Source of the DNA: Lentibacter algarum
GTDB taxonomy: Bacteria; Pseudomonadota; Alphaproteobacteria; Rhodobacterales; Rhodobacteraceae
Assembly: GCF_018860975.1 (NCBI RefSeq)
Contig: NZ_JAHKQI010000003.1
Coordinates: 124,001-188,000 of the forward strand
DNA: 64,000 nt
Reading direction: 5' to 3'
Shown: piece after piece, positions 25,305-34,517 of the stretch
Position numbering within the stretch: the first letter of the stretch is position 1
How the letters are laid out: the number at the start of each line of letters is the position of its first letter
Translations under genes and position numbers: made by a program
Notes under the pieces: generated by a model
Told to the model about the DNA's origin: nothing
The model's input: the letters and a program-made list of their open reading frames with translations, nothing else
Databases searched by the model: none

Positions 25305-25841
25305 TTAAGCCTTGAGCGTTCCATGTGTTTCAATCTTGGGGTTGCGAAAACCCATCGCGACCCACGATGTCAGCAGCCGCCACATGAACTTGGCTGCGAA
25401 CTTGTTGTGGTTTGGCACATCGTCGGGAACGTTCGTGGCATCAGCAAGATCACCGACCATTGTGCGAAGCTGCACCGGTGGCATGTCTCCCTCGGGCCAA
25501 AGCACCGCGTAAAGACTCACCCAATGTCCACCTTTGGCCTCGATGAACACCGGCGTATTGCAGCATATCGCCACGACCCGCCGTGTACCGGAAGCCGGAG
25601 TAAGGCGAAAGTCTCGCAAGTTTTCTTGCCCTGCCAGAAACCGCAGCCTGTCTTTGCGGTATTCAGCACAGCAGGTGGCACCGTAGCTTGTCAAAAGCTC
25701 GGGTGAACCTTCCAGCCGTTCAAGCCGGTCACTCGCCGCGCGGCAACTGTCACAAAGGCACTCGGTCACACAAATCGGCGCACCCTGCACTTCCATTTGC
25801 AGCGCGCCGCATTGGCAGGCAAGTTTGGTCACGTCGCTCAT
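25305..25841 (-). CDS. GFA/CENP-V-like zinc protein (DUF6151 type)
   Basis: The 178-residue protein starts with zinc-binding cysteine motifs of the glutathione-dependent formaldehyde-activating fold: LACQCGALQ, then TECLCDSCRAA, and later VVAICCNTP. Several extra cysteines (ATCCAEY) are present. Enzyme activity has not been shown for this subgroup. Its ATG overlaps the stop of the DUF1428 gene (ATGA), so the two are co-translated. Confidence 0.75.
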   Translation of the reverse strand: MSDVTKLACQCGALQMEVQGAPICVTECLCDSCRAASDRLERLEGSPELLTSYGATCCAEYRKDRLRFLAGQENLRDFRLTPASGTRRVVAICCNTPVFIEAKGGHWVSLYAVLWPEGDMPPVQLRTMVGDLADATNVPDDVPNHNKFAAKFMWRLLTSWVAMGFRNPKIETHGTLKA

Positions 25842-26194
25842 CCTTGCATATCCAACAGCGTTTCAAAGCCGCCAAAGATCATCCGTTTGCCGTCAAAGGG
25901 CATCTCGCCCATTGCTTCCCAAGCGGGGTCTGTCTGCATCGAAGCGTTGCAAGCATCGCTGGTGGTTTTGTCCGGCCATTCGATCCAGCTGAACACAACT
26001 GTCTCGCCCTCTCCCAGCTTCACAGCCATGGGAAAGGATGTGATCTCGCCATCAGGCACATCACCGCCCCAGTTTTCAACCATCCGCACTGCGCCGTGCT
26101 TCTTGAACAGCGGCCACGCTTTGCGCGCAAACCCGACATACTCATCTTTGCGATCGGTCTTAACCGCCGCAACAAACCCGCTGATATAGCTCAT
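25838..26194 (-). CDS. DUF1428 domain protein
   Basis: The 118-residue protein matches the DUF1428 pattern: MSYISGFVAAV at the start, YVGFARKAWPLFKKHGAVRMVENWGGDVP in the middle and VFSWIEWPDK followed by PFDGKRMIFGGFE. The fold is a dimeric alpha/beta barrel; the function is unknown. It heads a two-gene unit with the GFA-like gene. Confidence 0.88.
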   Translation of the reverse strand: MSYISGFVAAVKTDRKDEYVGFARKAWPLFKKHGAVRMVENWGGDVPDGEITSFPMAVKLGEGETVVFSWIEWPDKTTSDACNASMQTDPAWEAMGEMPFDGKRMIFGGFETLLDMQG

Positions 26195-26372
26195 GCTGTC
26201 TCTCCCTTGTGTCGTGCCGCAGTCTTGTGTCGTGCCACAGTGGCGTCAATCAACCTATGAAACCACAACAAGCTGCATAAGCAAAGTTTGCTAGTGCGCG
26301 GCAATAGACATTGATCAAAACGCCGCTCTTTGCCATTGCTATCAGTACCCTAACAAACGCGAGTTTGATGCC

Positions 26373-27194
26373 ATGCCAACCAGACTTTCACGTCCCAGGC
26401 TTTCACTTTTCTGTGCAGCGTTCTTCGTGTTTGCAGCCCCTGCTCATGCGCGCACAATATGCACCTTGATCATCGAGCCGACTGTAGGCGCCCTTCACGA
26501 AACAGGTGACTGCGATCAACGCACTACACCCGCTTCAACCTTCAAACTCGCTCTCGCGTTGATAGGGTTTGAAACTGGCGTGCTACAAAGCCCTGAACTG
26601 CCGAAACTGCCCTACAAGCCTGATTACCCCGCTTGGGGCGGCAAAAACTGGACACAAGCCACAACGCCCCACCGTTGGATGCGCTATTCGGTGGTTTGGT
26701 ATTCCCAGCAGATCACCCCGCTGATCGGCAAAGCAAAGCTTGAGCATTACGCAAAGGCATTTGGCTATGGCAACGCTGACTTTAGCGGCGACCCCGGCAA
26801 AGCAAACGGCCTCTCACGTGCATGGCTCACATCCTCGCTGCAAATATCGCCGCGCGAGCAGGTTACCTTTTTGTCGCGCATGTTGGCAGGCGAGCTTCCC
26901 CTCTCCCGAGACGCGATTGAAAACACCCGCAAGATCACGGCCTCGCACACCACAGCCGACAAATGGCTGGTGTTTGGCAAAACAGGAACCGCCTTCCCGC
27001 GCAAGGCGAATGGCAAGTTTGATTACGCGCGCGGCTGGAGCTGGTATGTCGGTTGGGCCGAACGGAGCGGCAGACAGGTTGTCTTTGCACGGCTTCGGCA
27101 AGACCAATCGCGCCACAAACGATCCGGCGGACTCCGCACGCGCGACGGGTTCTTGGCCGAGTTTGACGCGCTGATGCGTAAAGCCGCGCCATAG
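26373..27194 (+). CDS. Class D (OXA-like) beta-lactamase family protein
   Basis: The 273-residue precursor has a signal peptide ending at AHA (about residue 26). All class D active-site motifs are present in order: PASTFK (Ser55 and the carboxylated Lys58), S106-V-V, Y132-G-N, Trp151 in SRAWLTSSLQISP, and K203-T-G-T. It should act in the periplasm on beta-lactams. The surroundings are chromosomal housekeeping genes without mobile-element traces, so it looks intrinsic. It could still be a weak enzyme or a relative with another substrate. The ribosome site is weak. Confidence 0.88.
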   Translation: MPTRLSRPRLSLFCAAFFVFAAPAHARTICTLIIEPTVGALHETGDCDQRTTPASTFKLALALIGFETGVLQSPELPKLPYKPDYPAWGGKNWTQATTPHRWMRYSVVWYSQQITPLIGKAKLEHYAKAFGYGNADFSGDPGKANGLSRAWLTSSLQISPREQVTFLSRMLAGELPLSRDAIENTRKITASHTTADKWLVFGKTGTAFPRKANGKFDYARGWSWYVGWAERSGRQVVFARLRQDQSRHKRSGGLRTRDGFLAEFDALMRKAAP

Positions 27195-27237
27195 CCAGTA
27201 TTTCGGCTCGGTTTTACAAGGGGTGCGACAATAAATG

Positions 27238-27251
27238 TTGATCTCGATCAA
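27238..27251. promoter_or_regulatory. FNR/FnrL-type binding site upstream of ctaD
   Basis: TTGATCTCGATCAA is a perfect match to the anaerobox TTGAT-N4-ATCAA. It lies 121 bases before the ctaD ATG, just upstream of a possible -35 (CTGACA). It points to oxygen control of the aa3 oxidase through an FNR-family protein; whether activating or repressing is not decided by position alone. Confidence 0.8.
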
Positions 27252-27372
27252 ACTCTGACATTGCCCCGCTCGGTTACACATTCTAAAACGTGAAGTGATA
27301 CACCGTGCTTGCAGGGATTCTTATGGAATCTTCGCTGGCATTCTCAATACTTGCACCCAAGGGAGGCACAGC

Positions 27373-29043
27373 ATGGCAGACGCAGCCATTCACGGCCACG
27401 ATCACGAAGACAACCGCACGTTCTTTACGCGCTGGTTCCTGTCGACAAACCACAAAGATATTGGCCTACTTTACCTCATCGTCTCAGCCCTTGTTGGCCT
27501 GATTGCGGTGTCTTTCACCGTCTTCATGCGCCTCGAGCTCATGGAACCGGGTGTTCAATACATGTGTCTCGAAGGCTTCCGCCTGTTTGACAATGGCGGA
27601 GAATGCACCCCGAACGGCCACCTCTGGAACGTTTTGATCACCTATCATGGCGTTCTGATGATGTTCTTTGTGGTTATTCCGGCGCTGTTCGGCGGCTTTG
27701 GTAACTACTTCATGCCGCTGCAAATCGGCGCGCCTGACATGGCCTTCCCGCGGATGAACAACCTTTCGTTCTGGATGTATGTTGCCGGTGTGGCGCTTGG
27801 CGTTGCCTCAATGCTTGCGCCTGGCGGCAATGATCAGCTCGGTTCTGGCGTTGGCTGGGTGCTTTATCCGCCGCTCTCAACCTCGGAAGCTGGCATGTCG
27901 ATGGATCTCGCGATCTTCGCGGTTCACGTCTCCGGCGCGTCATCAATCCTTGGCGCGATCAACATGATCACCACATTCCTCAACATGCGCGCACCGGGCA
28001 TGACACTGTTCAAAGTGCCGCTCTTTGCATGGTCGATCTTCATCACTGCATGGCTCATCCTTCTCGCTCTGCCTGTTCTGGCTGGCGCGATCACCATGCT
28101 GCTGACAGACCGTAACTTTGGCACAACCTTCTTTGATCCAGCAGGCGGCGGCGATCCGATCTTGTATCAGCACATCCTCTGGTTCTTCGGGCACCCTGAA
28201 GTTTACATCGTGGTTCTGCCGGGCTTTGGCCTTGTCTCACACATCTTCGCAACGTTCTCGCGCAAGCCGGTGTTTGGCTATCTGCCAATGGTCTGGGCCT
28301 TGATCGCCATCGGCGGCCTCGGCTTCGTTGTCTGGGCGCACCACATGTATACAGTCGGCATGTCGCTTCAACAGCAGAGCTACTTCATGCTCGCCACCAT
28401 GACGATCGCCGTGCCGACAGGCATTAAGATCTTCTCATGGATCGCGACAATGTGGGGCGGCTCGCTTGAGTTCAAAACGCCAATGCTCTTTGCCATCGGC
28501 TTTTTGGTGCTCTTCACCATCGGCGGCGTAACAGGCATCACCCTGTCACAAGCCGGCATCGACCGTGCCTACCACGACACCTACTACGTTGTGGCGCACT
28601 TCCACTACACGATGTCGATGGGCGCGGCCTTCACTATCTTTGCCGGTATCTACTTCTACATCGGTAAGATGACTGGCCGCCAATACCCTGAATTCTGGGG
28701 CAAGGTGCACTTCTGGATGTTCTTCATCGGCGTCAACGTAACCTTCTTCCCACAACACTTCCTGGGTCGCCAAGGTATGCCACGTCGCTACATCGACTAT
28801 CCGGAAGCCTTCGCCTACTGGAACTACATCTCAAGCTGGGGCGCGCTCCTGTCGTTCTCATCGTTCATCCTGTTCTTCTGCATCGTGTTCTACACACTGT
28901 TCCGCGGCGCAAAAGTGACCGAGAACAACTACTGGAACGAGTTCGCAGACACGCTCGAATGGACGCTGCCTTCGCCGCCTCCAGAGCACACCTTTGAGCA
29001 GCTTCCAAAGCAGGAAGACTGGGACAAGGGCCACGCGCACTAA
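27373..29043 (+). CDS. ctaD: Cytochrome c oxidase subunit I (aa3 type)
   Basis: The 556-residue protein has twelve membrane helices and the heme-copper oxidase signatures: the low-spin heme histidine in [10 protein letters not shown], the CuB and high-spin heme region [17 protein letters not shown] with the His-Tyr crosslink pair, and HMYTVGMS and [13 protein letters not shown]. It reduces oxygen with electrons from cytochrome c and pumps protons. ATG 27373 follows GGGAGG. The other oxidase genes are not in the window, so ctaD stands apart as in many alphaproteobacteria. A strong terminator follows. Confidence 0.95.
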   Translation: MADAAIHGHDHEDNRTFFTRWFLSTNHKDIGLLYLIVSALVGLIAVSFTVFMRLELMEPGVQYMCLEGFRLFDNGGECTPNGHLWNVLITYHGVLMMFFVVIPALFGGFGNYFMPLQIGAPDMAFPRMNNLSFWMYVAGVALGVASMLAPGGNDQLGSGVGWVLYPPLSTSEAGMSMDLAIFAVHVSGASSILGAINMITTFLNMRAPGMTLFKVPLFAWSIFITAWLILLALPVLAGAITMLLTDRNFGTTFFDPAGGGDPILYQHILWFFGHPEVYIVVLPGFGLVSHIFATFSRKPVFGYLPMVWALIAIGGLGFVVWAHHMYTVGMSLQQQSYFMLATMTIAVPTGIKIFSWIATMWGGSLEFKTPMLFAIGFLVLFTIGGVTGITLSQAGIDRAYHDTYYVVAHFHYTMSMGAAFTIFAGIYFYIGKMTGRQYPEFWGKVHFWMFFIGVNVTFFPQHFLGRQGMPRRYIDYPEAFAYWNYISSWGALLSFSSFILFFCIVFYTLFRGAKVTENNYWNEFADTLEWTLPSPPPEHTFEQLPKQEDWDKGHAH

Positions 29044-29067
29044 GCCGGAGTTCTGATCAAACTAACC

Positions 29068-29098
29068 CGGGGCTCCAGAGAAATCTGGGGCCCCGTTT
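29068..29098 (+). terminator. Intrinsic terminator of ctaD
   Basis: CGGGGCTCCAG (29068-29078) pairs with CTGGGGCCCCG (29085-29095), with one G-T pair, followed by TTTCATTT. Confidence 0.85.
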
Positions 29099-29125
29099 CA
29101 TTTCAAACCCGGAACAGCCCGCGCC

Positions 29126-29692
29126 ATGTATACCCCGAGCCTCAGCTTTTTACTCTGCCTCGCCGCGCCACTTGTCGGGTTGTGGTTGGCAAAACGCAGC
29201 ACATCGGCTCTGCGTATCTACCTCACCTTGGCAGCAATTCTGGCGGCAACGTCCGCATATATCCTTGTGGCCGAATACGCCCTCGGCAAAGCCAGCAAAA
29301 CGTCTTGGCTCACGACCACAACACTCTTGTTAGGTGAGGAGAAGGGTAACTCGGCAATCACGGTTCAAGTTGACCCCGCCGTGCCTTTCGTTACTGCAGC
29401 CCTCCTTGCCGTCTGCGCTTTGCTCGTCTGGCTACAAAACCGCAAATCGGCACTCTTCTTTGCACGCTTCACTGGCTGGCTCGCGGCGCCGCTTGCGCTG
29501 TTTGCGTCCGGCCCCGAACTCGTGCTGATCGCGATCCCTTACATCAGCGGTATGCTGAAATGGGAGTTCGCCGCTGCCTCCGTCAAGACGGCGGGCATCA
29601 TCGGTGTTGCAGGCCTTGCCGTGTTCTGCCTCGCGCTTCTCGGCTTCATTGCGCAGCTCTTTGTCTCGCTCGTCAAACGCCTGCGGGGCTGA
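29126..29692 (+). CDS. Multi-spanning membrane protein, function unknown
   Basis: The 188-residue protein has about five membrane helices (1-20, 28-50, 90-108, 115-140, 160-185) and a short polar loop (GEEKGNSAITVQVDP). I do not recognise a family. It sits after the ctaD terminator and one base before the DUF2244 gene, so it probably shares that gene's transcript. A role around the oxidase is only suggested by position. Confidence 0.7.
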   Translation: MYTPSLSFLLCLAAPLVGLWLAKRSTSALRIYLTLAAILAATSAYILVAEYALGKASKTSWLTTTTLLLGEEKGNSAITVQVDPAVPFVTAALLAVCALLVWLQNRKSALFFARFTGWLAAPLALFASGPELVLIAIPYISGMLKWEFAAASVKTAGIIGVAGLAVFCLALLGFIAQLFVSLVKRLRG

Positions 29693-29693
29693 C

Positions 29694-30185
29694 ATGCCAT
29701 ACAGCTGGAGCCGCACAAGCAAAGCCGAAACACTTACATTGCGCCCCCACCGCAGCCTGCCAATTCGCGGTTTTGCTATCGTGTTCCTGTCAATCTTCCT
29801 TTTCGCCATGATCCCGCTCTTTGGCCTCATCGGCACATCGCTGTTGTGGGGGATGCTGCCTTTTGTGCTGCTCACCCTTTCGGGCCTCTACTGGGCCTTC
29901 ATGCACACCTATCGCACCGGCGACGCGCGCGAGGTTCTGCACATCACAGCCGAACAAGTCACCCTCACCCACACGCCGCCCAAAGGCCCCCCGCTCACAT
30001 GGGAGTGCAACACTCATTGGGCGCGCGCGCAGATTTACGTCAAAGACGGCCCCGTGCCGCATTATATCACGCTGGCAGGCAATGGCCGCGAGGTTGAACT
30101 CGGAAGCTTCCTCTCGGAAGACGAACGCAAGCAGCTCATTGGCGAGCTCAAAACCGCGCTTAAACCGACAACTCCGGCAGTGTAA
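29694..30185 (+). CDS. DUF2244 family membrane protein
   Basis: From ATG 29694 (TGACATG junction with the previous gene) the product is 163 residues: a polar N-terminus (LTLRPHRSLPIRGF), two membrane helices (about 27-75) and a cytoplasmic beta-rich domain with the typical DUF2244 ending VELGSFLSEDERKQLIGELKTAL. Family members often neighbour cytochrome oxidase genes. The function is unknown. Its last 26 bases overlap the convergent DUF4864 gene. Confidence 0.85.
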   Translation: MPYSWSRTSKAETLTLRPHRSLPIRGFAIVFLSIFLFAMIPLFGLIGTSLLWGMLPFVLLTLSGLYWAFMHTYRTGDAREVLHITAEQVTLTHTPPKGPPLTWECNTHWARAQIYVKDGPVPHYITLAGNGREVELGSFLSEDERKQLIGELKTALKPTTPAV

Positions 30186-30576
30186 GCGGGCTCACCGAGT
30201 TGATTTGCCAGCCGCCGCCGGCCCTGATCATTTCGTAGTTGAACTTGAACAACTTACCCTCGGCATCTCGGAACAAGACCTTTTGCCAAATTGTAGCTCC
30301 CTGCGTCTGGCTGTCACCAAACGTCACGCGTTCGGGCCGCCACACCATAGGATAGCTCTGCCGCACCATCAGCCCGAAGTTGTCAGCGGTGCCAAAAATC
30401 TCTTTGATCATCGGACTGGCAAAAGAGAACGCCTTGTCCAAGTCGTCGGCCCTAAATGCGTCTATCTGGGCGGTGATAACCTCCTGGATCGCGGCGTCAT
30501 CGGCCTGCGCTGTGTGGGTCTGAACGCTCATACCAAAACCAAACACCAGTATCATTGTCAGTAGAAACTTCCGCAT
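30160..30576 (-). CDS. DUF4864 family secreted protein
   Basis: The 138-residue protein has a signal peptide (FLLTMILVFGFGMSVQTHTAQA) and a mature NTF2-like domain: AIQEVITAQIDAFRADDLDKAFSFASP, which fits the DUF4864 pattern, then KFNYEMIRAGGGWQINSVS. It is probably periplasmic. The function is unknown. It overlaps the convergent DUF2244 gene by 26 bases. Confidence 0.8.
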   Translation of the reverse strand: MRKFLLTMILVFGFGMSVQTHTAQADDAAIQEVITAQIDAFRADDLDKAFSFASPMIKEIFGTADNFGLMVRQSYPMVWRPERVTFGDSQTQGATIWQKVLFRDAEGKLFKFNYEMIRAGGGWQINSVSPLTLPELSV

Positions 30577-30639
30577 CGTCGTTCTCCTCCTGCTCTTTGA
30601 GCATAGACGAGAACACCGGCATCGCTGCTCACAAACCCG

Positions 30640-31389
30640 TTACGAGCCTTCTTCAGAGAGCCCAAGCCAGTCAAACGCACGGCGCAATTCTGCTGCACCG
30701 TCGTGCTCAAACCATGCCCCATGCGAGACAATCACCCGCTCGGGAGCCCATGTTAGCATCGTCATGATATGCCCGCGCAGCACGTCTTTGTGCTTGCCAA
30801 AGCTCGCGCGCATGTCACGCGGCATGCCTCCGTTGGGCGCCAAAACCCCGCCAAGCCACATCAGCGGGCCCAGCCAAAGCGGCATCTTGCTGGCTTCAAA
30901 GTTCTCTATGAGATCAGTCAGGATCAGCGTGCATGAGCTTTGATGAAAGAACACCGCCTCCGAGTGCACTTTGCTCCCCGTCACAATCAGCTGACCAATC
31001 TCGCCAGCCCAAACCGCTTCCGCCTCGGCACCCAGATCATGATCAAACGCAATCTCCACATTGCGGCTCGCCGCGCGTGCGACAACCCCCGGCGCGGCCC
31101 AAGCCACAGCTTCAGGGTAAGCCGCTTGCCAGTCTTTGACCGAGACGTAATGTATCCAGTTCGGCGCAATCAGGTGCTCGACAGGGCCAAGTGCGGCCAA
31201 CTCGGCCTTGAGCTCCTCTGTCAACATCGTCGGCGAATGCACCCAAAGTCCGCCGCTCGCCAACCGCACCACCACACAGCGTGTCGAGAACGGCAGGCCA
31301 TAGAACTTCACATGCGGCGCATCAATCAGCCAGATGTCGTCGGCGAGTGGCTTTAGCGTGTTCAGCGGCTCGTATCCGGTGTGTTTCAC
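30640..31389 (-). CDS. DUF4336 protein (metallo-beta-lactamase-fold relative)
   Basis: The 249-residue protein matches DUF4336: [25 protein letters not shown], then [31 protein letters not shown], and [12 protein letters not shown]. The order of strands follows the MBL fold, but the HxHxDH metal motif is replaced (PNWIHYVS), so hydrolase activity is doubtful. Its ATG overlaps the lysK stop (ATGA). Confidence 0.8.
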   Translation of the reverse strand: MKHTGYEPLNTLKPLADDIWLIDAPHVKFYGLPFSTRCVVVRLASGGLWVHSPTMLTEELKAELAALGPVEHLIAPNWIHYVSVKDWQAAYPEAVAWAAPGVVARAASRNVEIAFDHDLGAEAEAVWAGEIGQLIVTGSKVHSEAVFFHQSSCTLILTDLIENFEASKMPLWLGPLMWLGGVLAPNGGMPRDMRASFGKHKDVLRGHIMTMLTWAPERVIVSHGAWFEHDGAAELRRAFDWLGLSEEGS

Positions 31390-33029
31390 GCCAACTCGCC
31401 GTTAAGCCCCTGCTCGATCAAGGTGATGGTTTCGTCAACGCCGTAAAGCGCGGCAAAGCTGCCAAAGCGCGGGCCTTGTGAGGCGCCCATCAGCACCTCA
31501 TAAAGCGCGGCAAACCACTCGCGCAGGTTCTCGAACCCGTGGTTCTTGCCGACAGCAAAAACGATTGATTGCAAGTCTTCGCCGCTGCTCATATCAAGCT
31601 CGGCCACTGGCTCGTCCTTGCCCATCGCGGCGTTTTTCTGCTCGATCATCGCCTTGGCAACAGCCCCGTCCTTAAAGCCGCGCACCAGGTCTTGCATCGC
31701 CGCACGTTCCTGATCAGACGGCGCACGGAACACCCGCGCAGGCTTAACGAAGTCTTGGTAATAGCGCACAGCATAGCCCGCAGCCGCGTCAAGTTGCGGG
31801 TTGTTCTCGGCACTCGCTTCAGGCGCATAGCGGTTGATATACCCCCAAAGCGCGTCTTTGTCCTCAGCACTCGCAACCGAGGCCAAGTTGAGCAACATGC
31901 TGAACGGCACAACCATATCCGACTGCGGAACATCACCGCCGTGAATATGCCACACAGGGTTGTTGAGCTGCGCTTTGATGTCTTGCTTGTGATACGCGGC
32001 AAGCTGCTGCGCATATTCGTCCATTGCCTTGGGGATCACATCAAAATGCATGCGCTTGGCGGTTTTGGGCTTGAGATACATGAAGTAGCTCAGGCTCTCG
32101 GCGCTGGCATAAGTCAGCCACTTATCAATCGACACACCGTTGCCGGACGTTTTAGAAATCTTCTGGCCGTTCTCGTCGAGGAACAGCTCATAAGAGAAGT
32201 GCTCCGGCGCGCGCCAGCCCAAGATGCGACAGATGTTGTCATAGATCGGCGTGTTTGTGCTGTGGTCTTTGCCATACATCTCAAAGTCCACCTCAAGCGC
32301 CGCCCATCTGGCGCCAAAGTCGGGTTTCCACTGCAACTTAACATTGCCGCCGGTTACAGGCACAGTCCACTCGCGACCATCCTCATCATCAAAGGTGATT
32401 GTGTGATCAGCAGCATTGACCGACTTCATCGGCACATAAAGCACGCGCCCCGTCTCAGGGTGCATCGGCAGGAAGATAGAATAAGTCTGCCGCCGCTCTT
32501 CGCGCAGCGACTTGAGCATCACAGCCATGATCTCATCATACTTTTCAACCGCGCGCTTGAGCACTTCGTCAAACTGGCCTGTGCCGTAAAACTCGGTTGC
32601 CGAGTAGAACTCATACTTGAACCCGAAGGTATCAAGGAAGCGGCGCAGCATGGCGTTGTTGTGGTGGCCAAAGCTCTCATGGGTGCCAAACGGGTCTGGC
32701 ACTTTGGTCAGCGGCAGTTGCAAGTGCGGCTCAAGGCTCTCGGAGTTTGGCACATTGCTCGGCACTTTGCGCATCCCGTCAAGGTCATCCGAAAAGCACA
32801 CAAGCTTGGTCGGGATATCAGAGATCACTTCAAAAGCGCGTTGGATCATCGTGGTGCGCGCAACTTCGCCAAACGTGCCGATATGCGGCAAACCCGAGGG
32901 GCCGTAGCCTGTCTCAAACAGCACATAACCCTTCTCTGGCGCGCCCTTCTGATAGCGTTTGAGCAGCCGGCGCGCTTCTTCAAAGGGCCAGGCTTTTGAT
33001 TGCATCGCTGCATCGCGCATATCAGACAT
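31386..33029 (-). CDS. lysK: Lysyl-tRNA synthetase, class I
   Basis: The 547-residue enzyme charges tRNA(Lys). It is the class I form, shown by the Rossmann motifs [10 protein letters not shown] (HIGH-like, residues 47-56) and [11 protein letters not shown] (KMSKS-like, about 290), not the common class II LysRS. Class I LysRS is the usual form in many alphaproteobacteria and archaea. It overlaps the DUF4336 gene by 4 bases. Confidence 0.95.
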   Translation of the reverse strand: MSDMRDAAMQSKAWPFEEARRLLKRYQKGAPEKGYVLFETGYGPSGLPHIGTFGEVARTTMIQRAFEVISDIPTKLVCFSDDLDGMRKVPSNVPNSESLEPHLQLPLTKVPDPFGTHESFGHHNNAMLRRFLDTFGFKYEFYSATEFYGTGQFDEVLKRAVEKYDEIMAVMLKSLREERRQTYSIFLPMHPETGRVLYVPMKSVNAADHTITFDDEDGREWTVPVTGGNVKLQWKPDFGARWAALEVDFEMYGKDHSTNTPIYDNICRILGWRAPEHFSYELFLDENGQKISKTSGNGVSIDKWLTYASAESLSYFMYLKPKTAKRMHFDVIPKAMDEYAQQLAAYHKQDIKAQLNNPVWHIHGGDVPQSDMVVPFSMLLNLASVASAEDKDALWGYINRYAPEASAENNPQLDAAAGYAVRYYQDFVKPARVFRAPSDQERAAMQDLVRGFKDGAVAKAMIEQKNAAMGKDEPVAELDMSSGEDLQSIVFAVGKNHGFENLREWFAALYEVLMGASQGPRFGSFAALYGVDETITLIEQGLNGELA

Positions 33030-33148
33030 GTCTTCTCTCCAAACGAGGCGCGCGCAAATTACGCAGGCCTAACCCGCATCTCTTATTGGCAAGCGGGCAT
33101 TTGGTCAATATTCTGCACTGCAACAAAACCGCGATAGGATGCAATCAG

Positions 33149-33574
33149 ATGAACACCACACTGTCACACACGATGTCGGCCCAAGACTGCTTGGTTGCCG
33201 TGATGATCGCGGTTTCCGCCTCTGACGAGAACATCCGAACCGTCGAGCTGGTCAAAATCGAAAGCGCCGTCAATATGCTGCCGGTTTTCGCCGAATATGA
33301 CATTGATCGCATGAACCGCACGGCGCAAACCGTGTTTGACCTGTTTGAGCAGGAAGAGGGGCTTGATGCCCTCTTTGGCCTTGTGCGCGAGAGCCTGCCG
33401 GAAACGCTCTATGAAACCGCCTATGCTCTGGCCTGTGATGTGGCTGCTGCTGACGGAACCCTGGCCGAGCCAGAGCTGCGCCTCCTCGAAGAGATCCGCT
33501 ACGAGCTAGAGATCGACCGCCTGCACGCCGCCGGCATCGAACGTGGTGCGCGTGCGCGTCATCTCACACTCTGA
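33149..33574 (+). CDS. TerB-like tellurite resistance family protein
   Basis: From ATG 33149 (AGGAT upstream) the product has 141 residues, all helical, with the TerB/DjlA pattern: CLVAVMIAVSASDENIRTVELVKIESAV, repeated as AYALACDVAAADGTLAEPELRLLEEI, each carrying an acidic metal-binding-like turn. It lacks the rest of a ter operon, so tellurite resistance is not implied. It is divergent from lysK and ends 5 bases before a convergent methyltransferase-like gene. Confidence 0.8.
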   Translation: MNTTLSHTMSAQDCLVAVMIAVSASDENIRTVELVKIESAVNMLPVFAEYDIDRMNRTAQTVFDLFEQEEGLDALFGLVRESLPETLYETAYALACDVAAADGTLAEPELRLLEEIRYELEIDRLHAAGIERGARARHLTL

Positions 33575-33579
33575 GGCAG

Positions 33580-34206
33580 CTACCAAATCGGGATTGTCGG
33601 AAAGTGCAGCACTTCATGCATGTATTCGACCAACTCCGCCAGCGGGATTAACGCAAGAAAAACAAAGGCATCAAGCAGGTTTCCACGCAGGGTTTCTGTG
33701 TCAAAAACCGCCGTGCGAGGCGTTTTGAAAAGCTCTGTATTCGGCCAAATGCGCGGCACACGTGCGGCGTAATCCTCGTACTGCGTGCCAAACTCGGCCC
33801 TCAGAAATGCCTCTTCTCGCGCAGCTGTCATGGACAGGATCAAGTAAATTCCGCCGCCTATCAACACCGTCAAAACCAAGCTGCCCAGCATCAGGCCAAA
33901 GCCCAGCGCGCCGAGGGTTGAGAATAAATACAACGGATGACGGCAGATCGAATACGGCCCGAACTGCATCACCTCTTGGTTCTTGCGTCCACCAATATAG
34001 AGAATAGCCCAGAACCGTCCGAGAACTCCGGCAACCACCAGCAGTATACCTGTCACTTCAATGATCTCAAACGGGAGCTCCCATATCCCTTCCAGAGCTT
34101 GCCATTCCGACTGGGTGAAAATCACTGCCGCCATAGCGACAATAAAATATACTCTCAAAGCATAGATACGGATTTTCTGATTCATGGGTTTTACTGCAGA
34201 GTTCAC
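33580..34206 (-). CDS. Isoprenylcysteine carboxyl methyltransferase-family membrane protein
   Basis: The 208-residue protein has about five membrane helices and the ICMT/PEMT C-terminal signature: GPYSICRHPLYLFSTLG, which forms the SAM-binding turn, and EEAFLRAEFGTQYEDYAARVPRIWP. Bacterial members methylate isoprenoid, phospholipid or small thiol substrates. GTG 34206 follows AAGGGA; the internal ATG 34185 is weaker. The substrate is unknown. Confidence 0.8.
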   Translation of the reverse strand: MNSAVKPMNQKIRIYALRVYFIVAMAAVIFTQSEWQALEGIWELPFEIIEVTGILLVVAGVLGRFWAILYIGGRKNQEVMQFGPYSICRHPLYLFSTLGALGFGLMLGSLVLTVLIGGGIYLILSMTAAREEAFLRAEFGTQYEDYAARVPRIWPNTELFKTPRTAVFDTETLRGNLLDAFVFLALIPLAELVEYMHEVLHFPTIPIW

Positions 34207-34517
34207 GAGTATTCCCTTCTTCTATTGTGCAGACGGCTTAAGCCCGAACGCCGCCCCAAACCAGCGCATTCTTTTTCAAGAGCGGATTGCAGCCGTTTCT
34301 TCACTCAGGGCAGACATTAAAAAAGTAAGAAAAACCCTTGCGTGTCTACTCGAACGGCAAGCACATGCTACATTTAGCAGGTGTCGACAGCCCGCAAAGG
34401 CAAGTGGACACCGCGGTGCTTTTCAAGATGACGCGCAATGTCGGGCTCAGAAACATGAGGGTTGTGATCAGCGACTGATAAACCATCTCGCCTTTAACAT
34501 GTGGCAAACGCTTTTGC
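34207..34517. other. Intergenic stretch without a supported gene
   Basis: This 311-base gap lies between two minus-strand genes and probably holds the promoter of the methyltransferase-like gene at its left end. A plus-strand frame of 46 codons (TTG 34338 to TGA 34476) reads smoothly but has no ribosome site. GGTGTC (from 34380) and GACACC (near 34410) could pair weakly. I see no RNA gene. Confidence 0.4.

Noticed and set aside
31569-32999. 476-codon plus-strand frame over lysK
   Set aside because: It mirrors the lysK codons; no domain recognised, and the sense gene has full catalytic motifs.
34338-34478. 46-codon plus-strand frame in an otherwise empty gap
   Set aside because: Reads smoothly but has no ribosome site and no recognised motif; too short to support.
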